NCBI GenBank assembly: GCA_011365055.1
Contig: RDOG01000006.1
Location: 45,315 to 109,314, forward strand
DNA from: Promethearchaeota archaeon
GTDB taxonomy: Archaea > Asgardarchaeota > Lokiarchaeia > Helarchaeales > RDOG01
DNA: 64,000 nucleotides
Reading direction: 5' to 3'
The notes under the pieces: generated by a model
Databases searched by the model: none
What the model was told of the DNA's origin: nothing
Seen by the model: only the letters and a program-made list of their open reading frames with translations
Shown here: in pieces, positions 8,834 through 17,725 of the stretch
Position numbering within the stretch: position 1 is the first letter of the stretch
Layout: every line of letters starts with the position of its first letter
Position numbers and translations under genes: made by a program

Positions 8834-9601
8834 TCATTTCAATTTCTTTTTTAATTTTGAAACTTTTTGGTTAGCTGGTTTATTCCTAGGATCTATTGAG
8901 AGTATTTTTTCAAAACATTCAATTGCTTTTTTAAAATTTCCTAATTGTTCGTGGGTTTCTCCCAACTTGCCCCAAGCATCTACAAAATTTGGATCAAGCG
9001 ATACTGCTTTTTCAAACATAGTGATAGCTTTATCGAATTCCTTTAATTCTTGATAGATCAAGCCCAAATTAATTGCAGGGATCGGGTGAGGAGCCTTACT
9101 CATTAAGTGGTCCAAAATTTCTACTGCTTTTTTCAAATTACCTATTTTTCGATATGTTAACGCAAGAATATTCCAATGGTGATCTTTTTCATCAAGTTTA
9201 ACAACTTTTTCAAGAATTTCAATTGCCTTTTGATCGTAATTTTTTTGAAGCAACAATCCTACTAGCCGTTCCATCGTTTCGACCAAATTTGGTTCGATCT
9301 CGAGTATTTTTTCAAGATTTTGAATAGCATCATCAAGTTTTTTTAATTCAATATAAGAGATTGCTTTCCCATCCAATGCTGCAATTTGTTGAGGGTTCAC
9401 TTTAAGCACGTTATTAAAAGCTTGGATCGCTTCTTTATGCCTTTTTGAATATTGATGACATGATCCAATATCTAATAATGCTAATTCATCATTAGGATCA
9501 AGCTTTATAATTTCCTGAAGTTTTTCAATTGCTCCGGAATAATTCGTTTGGATCATCATCTTTTGTGCTTCTGCACGTATCGTTTCCTTCTCATCAACCA
9601 A
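8834..9601 (-). CDS. Tetratricopeptide repeat protein
   Basis: This 255-residue protein consists almost entirely of about seven TPR units of 34 residues. Each shows the usual pattern of A-I-x-x-[FL]-E-K-[AIV]-x-x-[IL]-[DE]-P-N, for example around AIEKLQEIIKLDPN and AITMFEKAVSLDPN. TPR arrays form superhelices that bind peptides or other proteins. It starts with TTG (MVDEKE) and has no signal peptide or membrane segment, so it is probably cytosolic. The partner is unknown. It ends in a short basic tail. Confidence 0.9.
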   Translation of the reverse strand: MVDEKETIRAEAQKMMIQTNYSGAIEKLQEIIKLDPNDELALLDIGSCHQYSKRHKEAIQAFNNVLKVNPQQIAALDGKAISYIELKKLDDAIQNLEKILEIEPNLVETMERLVGLLLQKNYDQKAIEILEKVVKLDEKDHHWNILALTYRKIGNLKKAVEILDHLMSKAPHPIPAINLGLIYQELKEFDKAITMFEKAVSLDPNFVDAWGKLGETHEQLGNFKKAIECFEKILSIDPRNKPANQKVSKLKKKLK

Positions 9602-9921
9602 TACAATACACCATCAAGATTGATATGTTTTTTATTGCTTTATTATTGTTAATGCTTAAAAAGAACTTGGCTTGTCTTCATTAGTTAATAATTTCTATTT
9701 AATTAAACCTTAAACTTGAGAAAATGACTTTTCTATCAATAATGTGAAGATTTTTTTATCATTTACGTTTTTTTCAAAATAAAAAACTCCAAACATTTAA
9801 AAATAAACTCCACTTCAAGATATTTGGAACAGAATATTGTAATGCTACTTTTATTTTTAGAGCCTTTTTAATCGAAAATAAAGACATTCTTTTTTGTATC
9901 CAAAGATTGTAGGTGTGATTA
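9602..9921. other. Intergenic region between divergent genes
   Basis: This AT-rich stretch of about 320 bases separates the TPR gene (minus) from the small zinc protein gene (plus). I see promoter-like A/T tracts (for example around 9865-9880) and nothing else that can be supported. Confidence 0.35.
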
Positions 9922-10077
9922 ATGAGTTATAGAAGAGATAATAATCGTCCTCGAGAAATGCATAAAGTCACTTGTGCGGATTGTGGTCAGGAAACAGAAG
10001 TTCCTTTCAAACCAGATGGGGTTCGTCCTGTTTACTGTCAAGAATGCTATAAGAAACGACGACCTCGAAGATATTAA
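9922..10077 (+). CDS. CxxC-x17-CxxC zinc-binding small protein
   Basis: A 51-residue protein with TCADCGQETEVPFK...VYCQECYKKRR: two CxxC pairs separated by exactly 17 residues, followed by a basic tail. This is a known small zinc-ribbon family of archaea and bacteria of unknown function, often thought to be nucleic-acid associated. The ATG follows GGTGTGATTA, a fair ribosome-binding site. The Arg-rich N- and C-termini fit RNA or DNA binding, but that is inference. Confidence 0.8.
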   Translation: MSYRRDNNRPREMHKVTCADCGQETEVPFKPDGVRPVYCQECYKKRRPRRY

Positions 10078-10240
10078 AAACATGTTAATTAATATATTGA
10101 AAAGCCAGATGTTAGGCAATATTTAATGAATTAGGAAAAATTTATTTTTTCCTTAATAAGAATAACTTTTTTTTTGTTTATTTTTTAGTCACTGGTCAAA
10201 AGTTGATTAAGAGATTTTTTCACGATAGATTGTCTACAAG

Positions 10241-10918
10241 TTACATTGTTTTGCTTTCGTGATATTTTCGGGTCTGTTTTAACAATTCTTCAACATTTTG
10301 TTGATATCGAAAATCATTTCCATGAACAGAAAACAAGGAATGGATATGATACGAATTCATTGTTAAAAATTCTAAGACTCGATTGATGGAAGTAATAGAA
10401 ACAAGAGGTGAAATATTATTTGGATTTGGATCACCTGACCCAAGCCACCAATCTCCTGTGATCATGGCACCACGGAAGATAATTAAAATATCTGTTTCAG
10501 AATGCTTAGGTGCATAAATTAAATAAGCGGGTTCACCTTCAATATTCATTTTAAAAACAGGTTCCTTGAAGATCGTGGTAAAAAACTTGCGAACAGAAGG
10601 TACACGCTTTATTAATGATTCATGGCATATCCAGTCAAAAGGCAAGTACGGTGTTAATTTTTCACGGTATGAATTAATTCCATCAAGATGATCCCAATGA
10701 TGATGAGACACGGTGATGCCAATGGGTTTAATCTTATGTTTATAAAGGTATTGGGAGATCAATTCAGCTGGAACTAAAGCATTAAGTTTATTTGATCGAG
10801 GAGGCACCTCCACGATCATGCATGAACTTCCATTAAGTAATAGCCATGTTCCACAAATCTGATTTTCTGTTAAAATTAGTATTATTCCTGGAGAAACGTG
10901 TTTAATTGCTTCATTCAT
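10241..10918 (-). CDS. MBL-fold metallo-hydrolase
   Basis: This 225-residue protein has the metallo-beta-lactamase signature HHHWDH at residues 72-77 (ITVSHHHWDHLDG), a later Asp in TGDWW and a final His in SVHGND, enough to bind two metal ions. Family members are hydrolases or oxidoreductases acting on esters, thioesters, phosphodiesters or glyoxalase substrates. Which applies here cannot be told. It is a single gene with no signal peptide. Confidence 0.85.
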   Translation of the reverse strand: MNEAIKHVSPGIILILTENQICGTWLLLNGSSCMIVEVPPRSNKLNALVPAELISQYLYKHKIKPIGITVSHHHWDHLDGINSYREKLTPYLPFDWICHESLIKRVPSVRKFFTTIFKEPVFKMNIEGEPAYLIYAPKHSETDILIIFRGAMITGDWWLGSGDPNPNNISPLVSITSINRVLEFLTMNSYHIHSLFSVHGNDFRYQQNVEELLKQTRKYHESKTM

Positions 10919-11015
10919 CTTTTTTATTCCAAATTATTTTTCATATTTTTCTAATATCAACCTAATCAAATATCTTTTTATTATATATTAATAGATAAAT
11001 ATAAGGAAATGTAAC

Positions 11016-11525
11016 ATGGCATTAGAGTTTTTAGAAATTCTTGGTGAAGTCCTTGGGCTTATAGTTAATTCACGTAAGAAAGGGAAAAAAAAAGAGTCCG
11101 ATCTTGGAATATCGTGTCCTATTTGCAACCAAGTCAAATTAACGGATGATTTTTTTTGTTCAAATTGTAACACTCACATTATTTTAGAAGAAAATACAAA
11201 TAAAAAGAGTTATTTAAAGCAAAACGTCCACCCAAAACATAGAAAAAAACAAGAGGCATCTTTAAACGTTCATAATCAAGTTAGTGAGAGAAAAAAAGAA
11301 GCAGAAATTAAAATTCTCTGTCCTATTTGTAATCAAGTAAATCTAAGTGAGGATTATTTTTGTTCTTTTTGTAATACTCACGTTGTAACGGAGGAGTTAA
11401 CTAAAAATGAGGGTGATTTAAGACAAATGATCTGTCCTGAATGCGGAAGTATTCAAGAAGAAGCTTCGCTTAACGACTATTGTCAACGCTGTGGCGAAAA
11501 AATGATAATTAAAGAAAAGAAGTAA
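11016..11525 (+). CDS. Triple zinc-ribbon protein
   Basis: This 169-residue protein carries three zinc ribbons. Two nearly identical ones have the form CPICNQV...FCSxCNTH (about residues 34-51 and 98-115), and a third is CPECGS...YCQRCGEK near the C-terminus. The first two look like an internal duplication separated by a Lys-rich linker. The N-terminus may form a short hydrophobic helix (LEFLEILGEVLGLIV). Function unknown; it belongs to a local cluster of small Cys-rich genes. Confidence 0.8.
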   Translation: MALEFLEILGEVLGLIVNSRKKGKKKESDLGISCPICNQVKLTDDFFCSNCNTHIILEENTNKKSYLKQNVHPKHRKKQEASLNVHNQVSERKKEAEIKILCPICNQVNLSEDYFCSFCNTHVVTEELTKNEGDLRQMICPECGSIQEEASLNDYCQRCGEKMIIKEKK

Positions 11526-11587
11526 TTTTATCGTACCAATTATATATTAAAGAATATTAATATAGGAAACAAGATTACCGTTAATTC

Positions 11588-12583
11588 ATGCCAACACACA
11601 AATCAATGAAGATGAATCACTTTTTTGAATTAATAGAGGATTTATACGAAATATTTGTTATATCTACTGGAGTATCTTTGGATTTGTTTGAGGTAATAGC
11701 TGAAAACAAGCAAGTTACGGCACTTCAAATTGCGGGGATCAAAGGTTATGATGAACGAATGGTCAGAGCTTGGTGTGATGCAGCAGTCGCCTGTAACTAT
11801 TTAAAACAAGATAGAGATACTTATATCTTGCAAAGATGGACAAGATCTTATTTAATCAAAAAATCCCCTACTCAAATAGGATTTATGTTCGAAAATAAAG
11901 CAATTAAGATGATGATGCATCCTTTTCTTACAAAAATAAAAGAAAGATTAGAAGGAAACCATCCAGATTTTGAGCCAGAACATGTTTTAGCAATTCCAGA
12001 AACGATAAAACACTATGCACCATTAATCATTCCAATAATTCGTCAAACGATACCAAAATTTACGGAAAAATGCCATGTATTAGATATAGGTACGGGAATA
12101 GGTGCATATTTAATGAATTTTGCAGAAACAAATCCAAATATCACAGGAGTTGGGATCGACATTCAAGATTTAACGATTAGAGAAGCACAAAAAATTGCTA
12201 AAGGGAAAGGTCTGGATGATAGATTAAAGTTCATTGCCATGGATGCCTTGAAATTAGAGCTCGATGAAAAGTTTGACATTATTTTTGTTAGTAACATGAT
12301 ACAAGCTTTAAGTTTTGAGCAAGCGGGATTATTAATAAAAAAAATTTATCCCCTACTAAAGGATGAAGGATATATCGTTATTTTAGAAATTTTAGTTAAT
12401 GATGATCGTATTTCACCAAAATTAGGCGCACTTACAAATTTCTATTTAAAAATGGAAATGTTAAATGCTGGTACATTCAGTTTAACTGATTTGAATTCAT
12501 TTATGAAAGAAGCTGGATTTACTAATCCAATCATGAACACGCAATTAGTATCTCAATCGTACTTAATATATACTCAAAAATAA
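11588..12583 (+). CDS. SAM-dependent methyltransferase, O-methyltransferase type
   Basis: The 331-residue protein has an N-terminal helical/winged-helix dimerisation part (residues 1-100) and a Rossmann methyltransferase core starting at LDIGTGIG (165-172), with an acidic residue in GVGIDIQD at the end of strand 2. This layout is that of small-molecule O-methyltransferases. The substrate cannot be assigned. It ends at 12583, directly abutting the convergent small gene that ends at 12584. Confidence 0.85.
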   Translation: MPTHKSMKMNHFFELIEDLYEIFVISTGVSLDLFEVIAENKQVTALQIAGIKGYDERMVRAWCDAAVACNYLKQDRDTYILQRWTRSYLIKKSPTQIGFMFENKAIKMMMHPFLTKIKERLEGNHPDFEPEHVLAIPETIKHYAPLIIPIIRQTIPKFTEKCHVLDIGTGIGAYLMNFAETNPNITGVGIDIQDLTIREAQKIAKGKGLDDRLKFIAMDALKLELDEKFDIIFVSNMIQALSFEQAGLLIKKIYPLLKDEGYIVILEILVNDDRISPKLGALTNFYLKMEMLNAGTFSLTDLNSFMKEAGFTNPIMNTQLVSQSYLIYTQK

Positions 12584-12739
12584 TCATTTTTTACATTTTT
12601 GATTCTTAAAATCAAAAAAATAACAATTCAAACAGGATTTTTTAGTTTCAAAATATGAAAAAAGCATATCGTGTTTATAGAATTCACATTTTTGTGATTT
12701 TAACATGCATAAAACTTGAAAAGTTTCTTCTTTATTCAT
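12584..12739 (-). CDS. Small Cys-rich protein coupled to DUF3795 gene
   Basis: A 51-residue ORF (MNKEETFQVLCMLK...SCLNCYFFDFKNQKCKK). Its ATG overlaps the TGA of the upstream DUF3795 gene by four bases (ATGA), a classic sign of translational coupling, so I take it as real. The C-x2-C plus later Cys pattern resembles the end of the 72-residue protein at 13334-13552 (HCQSCKFYKNHSC). It probably binds zinc or an Fe-S cluster. Confidence 0.65.
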   Translation of the reverse strand: MNKEETFQVLCMLKSQKCEFYKHDMLFSYFETKKSCLNCYFFDFKNQKCKK

Positions 12740-13125
12740 CTTAATTTACTCAAATTTTCTTTTTTACAGAAAAAAGCTTTTTTAAACATCATGAAATCTT
12801 CATCAGAAAGTAAAGATTTGCACTTTTTTTCATCTATTTCATTTTTTTGAAATGCAAGTTTATTTTTTGCACAGGGATACTTATCGCAGTAACCACAGTT
12901 ATCGATCTCTTTTTGTTCACAGCATTCTTTAATCCCATATTCGCATTTAATCATAAACGAACATCCATTACATTTGATATTTTGAGGAGGCAGGATTTGT
13001 TCTCGCCATCCAATTTCATGCAAGATTTTTCCCATTTTTTTCAGTAATTTCATATCATTATTTTTAGTTCCAATATAAGAAAGGCAACATGTACAATCAT
13101 CCCCACAACATGCTATCTTATTCAT
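12736..13125 (-). CDS. DUF3795 cysteine-rich protein
   Basis: This 129-residue protein is full of cysteines: CCGDDCTCC near the start, then KCNGC, KCEYGIKECC and NCGYCDKYPC. The pattern matches DUF3795, a widespread family in methanogens, clostridia and Asgard archaea, suspected to bind metal but without known activity. It heads a two-gene unit with the 51-residue ORF at 12584-12739. Confidence 0.85.
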   Translation of the reverse strand: MNKIACCGDDCTCCLSYIGTKNNDMKLLKKMGKILHEIGWREQILPPQNIKCNGCSFMIKCEYGIKECCEQKEIDNCGYCDKYPCAKNKLAFQKNEIDEKKCKSLLSDEDFMMFKKAFFCKKENLSKLR

Positions 13126-13187
13126 ATGATGATTATTAAAAAGAAATAATTAAATTTTTGTAATCATAATGATAAAATCAATAATAC

Positions 13188-13343
13188 ATGATAAAATGTC
13201 CAAATTGTCACGAAGTGGATGAATTAAAAATAATAGATCATGGTTCTGAGCATACCGGGGGAGGATATGGTACTTATTGGTTTTTATATAAGTGCTTGAA
13301 ATGTAAACACGAATTTAAACTTGAAAAATTTGATTATTTTTGA
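13188..13343 (+). CDS. Small zinc-ribbon protein
   Basis: A 51-residue ORF starting MIKCPNCHEVDEL and ending YKCLKCKHEFKLEKFDYF. The two Cys pairs (CPNC, CLKC) make a zinc ribbon with a Gly-rich loop between. It runs convergently into the next gene with a 10-base overlap of the 3' ends. Function unknown. Confidence 0.65.
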   Translation: MIKCPNCHEVDELKIIDHGSEHTGGGYGTYWFLYKCLKCKHEFKLEKFDYF

Positions 13344-13552
13344 ACAGTACAAGAATGATTTTTATAAAATTTACAGCTTTGACAATGTCGATTTAGTTCT
13401 ACTTGTAAAATTCTTGGTTTCCATTTAAAATATTCACAAGCACTTGCCTTGATGAAACAAGCAATCATATATTCTTCCGTGTGAAAAGTCTTACATTCTT
13501 CACAAAATTCCTCATAAAAATAAATTCGCTTTCCACAATCTTCACATTTCAT
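13334..13552 (-). CDS. Small zinc-binding protein
   Basis: A 72-residue protein opening MKCEDCGKRIYF with a second pair FCEEC, and a C-terminal HCQSCKFYKNHSC motif. Eight cysteines suggest two metal sites. It is another member of the 10-15 kb group of tiny Cys-rich genes. Function unknown. Confidence 0.7.
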   Translation of the reverse strand: MKCEDCGKRIYFYEEFCEECKTFHTEEYMIACFIKASACEYFKWKPRILQVELNRHCQSCKFYKNHSCTVQK

Positions 13553-13908
13553 TGAGTAATTAATAATAAATGGTATGTTTTATTCTTATTGAATAGGCGA
13601 TTTTTGATTATTAAAATTGAATAATTCAGTTTATTTGGCGGATACTTGTAGATATTTCACAAAAAAAACTTGAAATTCAAAAAATAGTTCCGAATTTTTC
13701 AAAAAAAAAAAAAAAATTATCGACAAAAAAAATAACAAATAGTATTATTTTTTCCTTCAAAATTTCCGTTTTTTAAAAAAAAATAATGCATTTTTTTTGC
13801 AATGTAAGATAAGTTTTGACTTTTTTATTCAGAGTATTTTTAAGAAATGACTTGAATTTTTCCCATATATTTAGTTAAAGAAGAATAAGTTAAGAAGAAG
13901 GGTTTAAA
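13553..13908. other. AT-rich intergenic region
   Basis: About 350 bases dominated by A and T tracts (for example a run of 15 A at about 13702), with no ORF or RNA that I can support. Promoters for the genes on both sides probably lie here. A TATA-like CATATATTTAG lies just before the start at 13909. Confidence 0.35.
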
Positions 13909-14538
13909 ATGGCAAGTGATGTCTTGGTTTTTGAATTAAAACAAAAAATTAATTTTTATACAGAACCTAAATATCCAGAGGGAATATTTATTGTAGATTA
14001 TCAGAAATCTTTATTAAAAGATTTGTGGACACTTTGGAATTCGACTTGTTCAGTAAAAATATCTCTAAATCAATTGGAAACATTGGAATGTGATGGAGTT
14101 TTTTTAGCAACTTATAGAAATGCATTTGTTGGATTTGTGATCACGGATTTAACAGGTGATATAGGCGAAATTTTAGCAATAAAGGTTGCACCCCAATATA
14201 GAAATCTTGGAATAGGAACATCTCTCTTTCAAAAAGCTAGTTCTTATTTTACAGAAAAAAATGCCAAAAAAATAATATGGGTAACAGATAATTCTAATGA
14301 AATAGATCCAGCAATTATAAAATTAGCTAAGAAGTTTGGGTTCACACTTACACGTAGAGAAAGATTAGGTTCAAAAGAAAAAAAGCAGGAGGGACTTCTT
14401 AAATATGACTATATTTATTTTCTAATAAAAATCGTTTGCATGCATTGCCAATCTAAAGTAGATTTTTTTTCTGTTCAGAACTTAAATCGCTGCCCAAAAT
14501 GCGAAAAACCGATTGGTATGGATCCGATGGCAAGTTAA
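13909..14538 (+). CDS. GNAT acetyltransferase with C-terminal zinc ribbon
   Basis: Residues 25-170 form a GNAT domain. The acetyl-CoA loop is QYRNLGIGTSLF (about 97-108), preceded by the EILAIKVAP strand. The last 35 residues add a zinc ribbon (CMHCQSK...RCPKCEKP), an unusual extra that may bind nucleic acid or protein. Acceptor unknown. The 209-residue length is longer than a simple GNAT because of the ribbon. Confidence 0.8.
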   Translation: MASDVLVFELKQKINFYTEPKYPEGIFIVDYQKSLLKDLWTLWNSTCSVKISLNQLETLECDGVFLATYRNAFVGFVITDLTGDIGEILAIKVAPQYRNLGIGTSLFQKASSYFTEKNAKKIIWVTDNSNEIDPAIIKLAKKFGFTLTRRERLGSKEKKQEGLLKYDYIYFLIKIVCMHCQSKVDFFSVQNLNRCPKCEKPIGMDPMAS

Positions 14539-14639
14539 TTGTATTGCATTGGAAATGTACCCAAAGTCAATATTTTAAAAGCATGATCTAGCTGATTGTC
14601 CATTTGATCTTATTACTTTCGCGATGAAAGTTATAATAA

Positions 14640-14661
14640 TTAATGTTCGCTTGAACATTAA
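14640..14661 (+). promoter_or_regulatory. Perfect 9-bp palindrome upstream of 14691 gene
   Basis: TTAATGTTC and GAACATTAA flank a GCTT loop, a perfect inverted repeat placed directly before the ribosome-binding site GAGGGGG (14662-14668). It could be a dimeric regulator's operator or an mRNA hairpin controlling access to the site. Confidence 0.5.
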
Positions 14662-14690
14662 GAGGGGGCTAAAAAGAAACGATAGAAGAA

Positions 14691-15212
14691 TTGGCAAGAA
14701 ACGATCATGAGTTAAGGATCAAAAGATTAGAACATGAAATCAATTTAGCGTTAGAAAAAGCTAAAGATGCAGAATTAGAGTCTAAACTACTACTTGCTTC
14801 ACATTTTTATAAAATTGCTTCAGAATTGTCTAGAAAAAATGATGATTATCAAAAAGTTAAAGTATATCATCAGAGAGCTGAAAGCTTATTAAATAAAGAT
14901 ATTAACTTGAAAGCTGATAAGCATGCAGAATATGTCAAAGATAAAGCAAAGAAAATAGTAAGTTCAATTAGAGGGCGCTTAAAAATTACTCTAAAAGTTG
15001 CTGAACTAGCTGTGGACAAGGAAAAAAATCTTGATGCATTCATGTATTACGATATCGCAGCTCATTTGTTCTCGGAGCTGGGAGATAGTGAACGCGCTAT
15101 AGCATGCAAGCAAACAGCAAGCCATTATAAAAGCATAGCGATTGAAATGGAATGCAAAAAAATTGCTGACTATTACGAGCAATCTTTAAGTGAAACGGGA
15201 TTTTTTAAGTAA
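14691..15212 (+). CDS. Helical TPR/MIT-like protein
   Basis: An all-helical 173-residue protein with two similar halves containing A-S-H-F-Y-K-I-A-S-E-L and A-F-M-Y-Y-D-I-A-A-H-L-F, the look of TPR or MIT helical hairpins. No catalytic motif. The start is uncertain: TTG 14691 is 22 bases from the strong GAGGGGG, whereas in-frame ATA 14682 or ACG 14679 would be closer. A perfect palindrome precedes the site. Role unknown; MIT-type helices often contact ESCRT-like partners, but I cannot claim that here. Confidence 0.65.
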   Translation: MARNDHELRIKRLEHEINLALEKAKDAELESKLLLASHFYKIASELSRKNDDYQKVKVYHQRAESLLNKDINLKADKHAEYVKDKAKKIVSSIRGRLKITLKVAELAVDKEKNLDAFMYYDIAAHLFSELGDSERAIACKQTASHYKSIAIEMECKKIADYYEQSLSETGFFK

Positions 15213-15214
15213 AT

Positions 15215-15457
15215 TTAATAACCATAGAGATCTGAACTTAAAATTGCACCACATTGCACGCAAACGCACACCATTATATGCCTTCTACCCAAATTTTGGT
15301 TGTTTTTTGCAAAATCGCTAAAGTTATAGCTAATTGGAATGTGAAGACCGATCATCATAAGGTCATTTGTTTCAATTTTATTACTATCTGTATCCAAAAA
15401 TCTAATATCTGTTTTACAAATTGGACATATTAATCGTTCTGGATATTTTATAGACAC
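15215..15457 (-). CDS. Small zinc-ribbon protein
   Basis: An 80-residue protein with CPICKTD near the N-terminus and CVCVQCGA near the C-terminus, a split zinc ribbon. The start is GTG. The gene is convergent with the helical protein gene, with two bases between stop codons. Function unknown. Confidence 0.65.
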   Translation of the reverse strand: MSIKYPERLICPICKTDIRFLDTDSNKIETNDLMMIGLHIPISYNFSDFAKNNQNLGRRHIMVCVCVQCGAILSSDLYGY

Positions 15458-15583
15458 TTTTTAATTTCACCTCGTTATAATAAACAATTTAAATCTCTCA
15501 TTTAAATATTTAAGAAAAATTATTTATGCAATTAATTAATCGATAAGTTCAACCCATAATAGGTTTATTAAAAAATTTTTATT

Positions 15584-16288
15584 TTAAATTAGAGAAAATT
15601 TTGAGGCGTAATCGTATAACTCCGTTCCTTGCTTCATTAAATCAGGATATTTTTCCTTGAGTTCCATAAAGAATGATTTTAAGTGATTTAACATCGAAGT
15701 TTCTGCCATTTGATTCCTTTTTAAAATGATAGAGAGGGGTTCTCGGCATTCTTGTCTAATACTGAGTGCAAATTCATTTAGACTTTCTTTAGTCAGTGTT
15801 TTTCCTACTAAAAAATTTAAGCTCGCCTTAGATGCTCCACATGGACTTTGAGTAATGAGTTGAATATTTTTAACAACTAAATCATCTAAATCGATTATAT
15901 ATTTGGGAATTCCAAATTTTTTCGCAAATTCATTGATTACGGAATTCTTCGAGTTAGGTGCTAGATGGCACATACTTGAAGGCATTTCAACGTCCATGTT
16001 TTCGTTATGTATTTGTCGTAAAAATCCCTCACCAAAAAATATGCCTAAAATAACTGGTTTTTCATATAGACATAATTCAGATACAACGTCGGGGTGACGA
16101 ACGTAAGATATTAGTAAATCAGCTTCATTAATATCATTTTCTACGTCTTTTGGAAATTCAAATTCATCTAATAATTGTCGAGGATCCATTTCTTCTACTA
16201 CAACCATTTTTGTTTCCGGAAACACTTGTTTTATTATTTCAACAGCTCTATCGCCGTATTTTCCGTCACTTACGATTAAAATCTTCAT
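15584..16288 (-). CDS. DUF166 family protein
   Basis: The 234-residue protein starts MKILIVSDGKYGDRAVE and contains LISYVRHPDVV and MPSSMCHLAP, the pattern of DUF166 proteins of methanogens and other archaea. A conserved SPCGAS segment follows. Family function is unknown; the first half looks like a Rossmann-type fold. It is divergent from an HxlR regulator 96 bases away, which may control it. Confidence 0.75.
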   Translation of the reverse strand: MKILIVSDGKYGDRAVEIIKQVFPETKMVVVEEMDPRQLLDEFEFPKDVENDINEADLLISYVRHPDVVSELCLYEKPVILGIFFGEGFLRQIHNENMDVEMPSSMCHLAPNSKNSVINEFAKKFGIPKYIIDLDDLVVKNIQLITQSPCGASKASLNFLVGKTLTKESLNEFALSIRQECREPLSIILKRNQMAETSMLNHLKSFFMELKEKYPDLMKQGTELYDYASKFSLI

Positions 16289-16310
16289 AAATCATCACCT
16301 TTTTCTTATA

Positions 16311-16364
16311 ATTACTATAAAAAAGTAAGTATTTAAATGAGTAAATGTACGGAAATATAGTAAT
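16311..16364. promoter_or_regulatory. Inverted repeat between DUF166 and HxlR genes
   Basis: ATTACTATA (16311-16319) and TATAGTAAT (16356-16364) are perfect inverted copies in the divergent promoter region. Regulators of the HxlR type bind palindromes as dimers and often control the neighbouring divergent gene, so this is a candidate operator. The 36-base gap is long for a single dimer, so two sites or a loop would be needed. Confidence 0.4.
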
Positions 16365-16384
16365 AGAAAAGGAAGTACTAATAA

Positions 16385-16765
16385 ATGATCGAAAATAAAA
16401 CAGCCGAATTTTCACTAAAAGGCGAAAAAAATGAAAATTTTTGGTTTTGTCCTTGTTCTATAAATAACGTGTTAAATGTAATTAGTAAAAAGTGGGCCAT
16501 TTTGATAATTAATACCATAGGATATCATGGTAAATTAAGATTTAACGAATTATTATTTAATTTAAAGCGAATTAAACCAAATCCAAAAACATTAACTAAC
16601 AGATTACGAGAATTGGAGGAGGAAGGATTATTAGTTAGAGAAAAATTTTCTGAAATTCCTCCTAGAGTTGAATATTCATTAACACGTGATGGTATTGAGC
16701 TTAGAAATATTTTGAAATCGTTAGTGGATTGGGCAGATAAACGAACTAAAGAAATTGATTCATAA
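16385..16765 (+). CDS. HxlR-family winged-helix regulator
   Basis: This 126-residue protein shows the HxlR layout: Cys-containing N-terminus (FCPCSI), SKKWAILIINTIG, RFNELLFNL, NPKTLTNRLRELEEEGLLVRE (recognition helix and wing) and PPRVEYSLTRDG. HxlR regulators respond to aldehydes or redox through N-terminal cysteines; the CPC here could serve that. Its divergent position suggests control of the DUF166 gene. Confidence 0.9.
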   Translation: MIENKTAEFSLKGEKNENFWFCPCSINNVLNVISKKWAILIINTIGYHGKLRFNELLFNLKRIKPNPKTLTNRLRELEEEGLLVREKFSEIPPRVEYSLTRDGIELRNILKSLVDWADKRTKEIDS

Positions 16766-16831
16766 GATGGAAATAAATTTTTAAATATCTATTTATATCC
16801 CACTTAAATATTATATATCTAAGGGATTAAC

Positions 16832-17521
16832 TTGTCGCAAGATGTCAGCAAAGATACGAGAATATTACTTGTTGAGTATGTTTTGAAAAAATTAAAAGAA
16901 CTTACTATTCAAAAACGATATAAGCTTCCGGCAAGCAAGGAAATCACCATAGAAGCAATTAATAAACTTAATTCCGCTATAAAACAAATTAAATTTAGTT
17001 ACATTTTACCCTTAGAACTTGTAAATAATTACATTGTAAAAGAATTTGATTTAATGACACGTCAATTCTGGGAAGCAATTTCAAAAAATTTATCCGATAT
17101 TGAAAAAAATAAAGTTATATTGTTAGAATTACGGTTTATTTTTAATATATTACAAGGTTTTAGAGAAAGATTAATGTTAGGTAATGAATCCTCTATTGAA
17201 AAAGCAATTGATGTTATTGCAGTTAAAATTTTATCGATTTCAAATCTTAATAAAAAGGAAAATTTGAAAATCTGCCGTGTTGCAGATGGTAAACAAATCA
17301 TCAATATCATAACTAATTTATCAAATGTTAAAAAGGACATGGTCCTTCCTGCGGCAATTCTACCCCCTCGTGAGTTTGGTTCTGAAATAAGTGAAGCAAT
17401 GTTTTGTTCCAATAAAGATTTAGTAGAAATGCATGAAAAAATAGGGAAACGGGTGATTTTGTCGGAAATAGAATTGAAAGAAGTAAATAATCATGTTTTA
17501 AGCTTATTAAAAGATATTTAG
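16832..17521 (+). CDS. Helical protein of unknown function
   Basis: A 229-residue, mostly helical protein starting with TTG and ending at TAG. No known motif is visible. The second half contains an ILPPREFGSEISEAMF segment that may mark a conserved surface. It lies between the HxlR gene and a Rab-like GTPase gene on the same strand but 200 bases from the latter. No function assigned. Confidence 0.65.
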   Translation: MSQDVSKDTRILLVEYVLKKLKELTIQKRYKLPASKEITIEAINKLNSAIKQIKFSYILPLELVNNYIVKEFDLMTRQFWEAISKNLSDIEKNKVILLELRFIFNILQGFRERLMLGNESSIEKAIDVIAVKILSISNLNKKENLKICRVADGKQIINIITNLSNVKKDMVLPAAILPPREFGSEISEAMFCSNKDLVEMHEKIGKRVILSEIELKEVNNHVLSLLKDI

Positions 17522-17725
17522 ACTGAAATTTAATGTAAAATTTTAAATAAAGTGTTAAAATAACGATAAATTCAACCGATAAAATCCAATCTTTTTAATT
17601 TTACAAAGTATTAATTTTTTAACTTTTATAATTTTCAAATTAAAGTTATCAACTAAAATATCATTTGAGCTCATCCATAAGGTTTTTTTTTGTTGTTACT
17701 AAACTTATTACGGTTTTGATTTAAA

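Noticed and set aside
8712..8850. Open frame of about 48 codons after the duplicated gene end
   Set aside because: It has no start codon and no ribosome-binding site, and overlaps the end of the TPR gene; possible decayed gene, not supportable.
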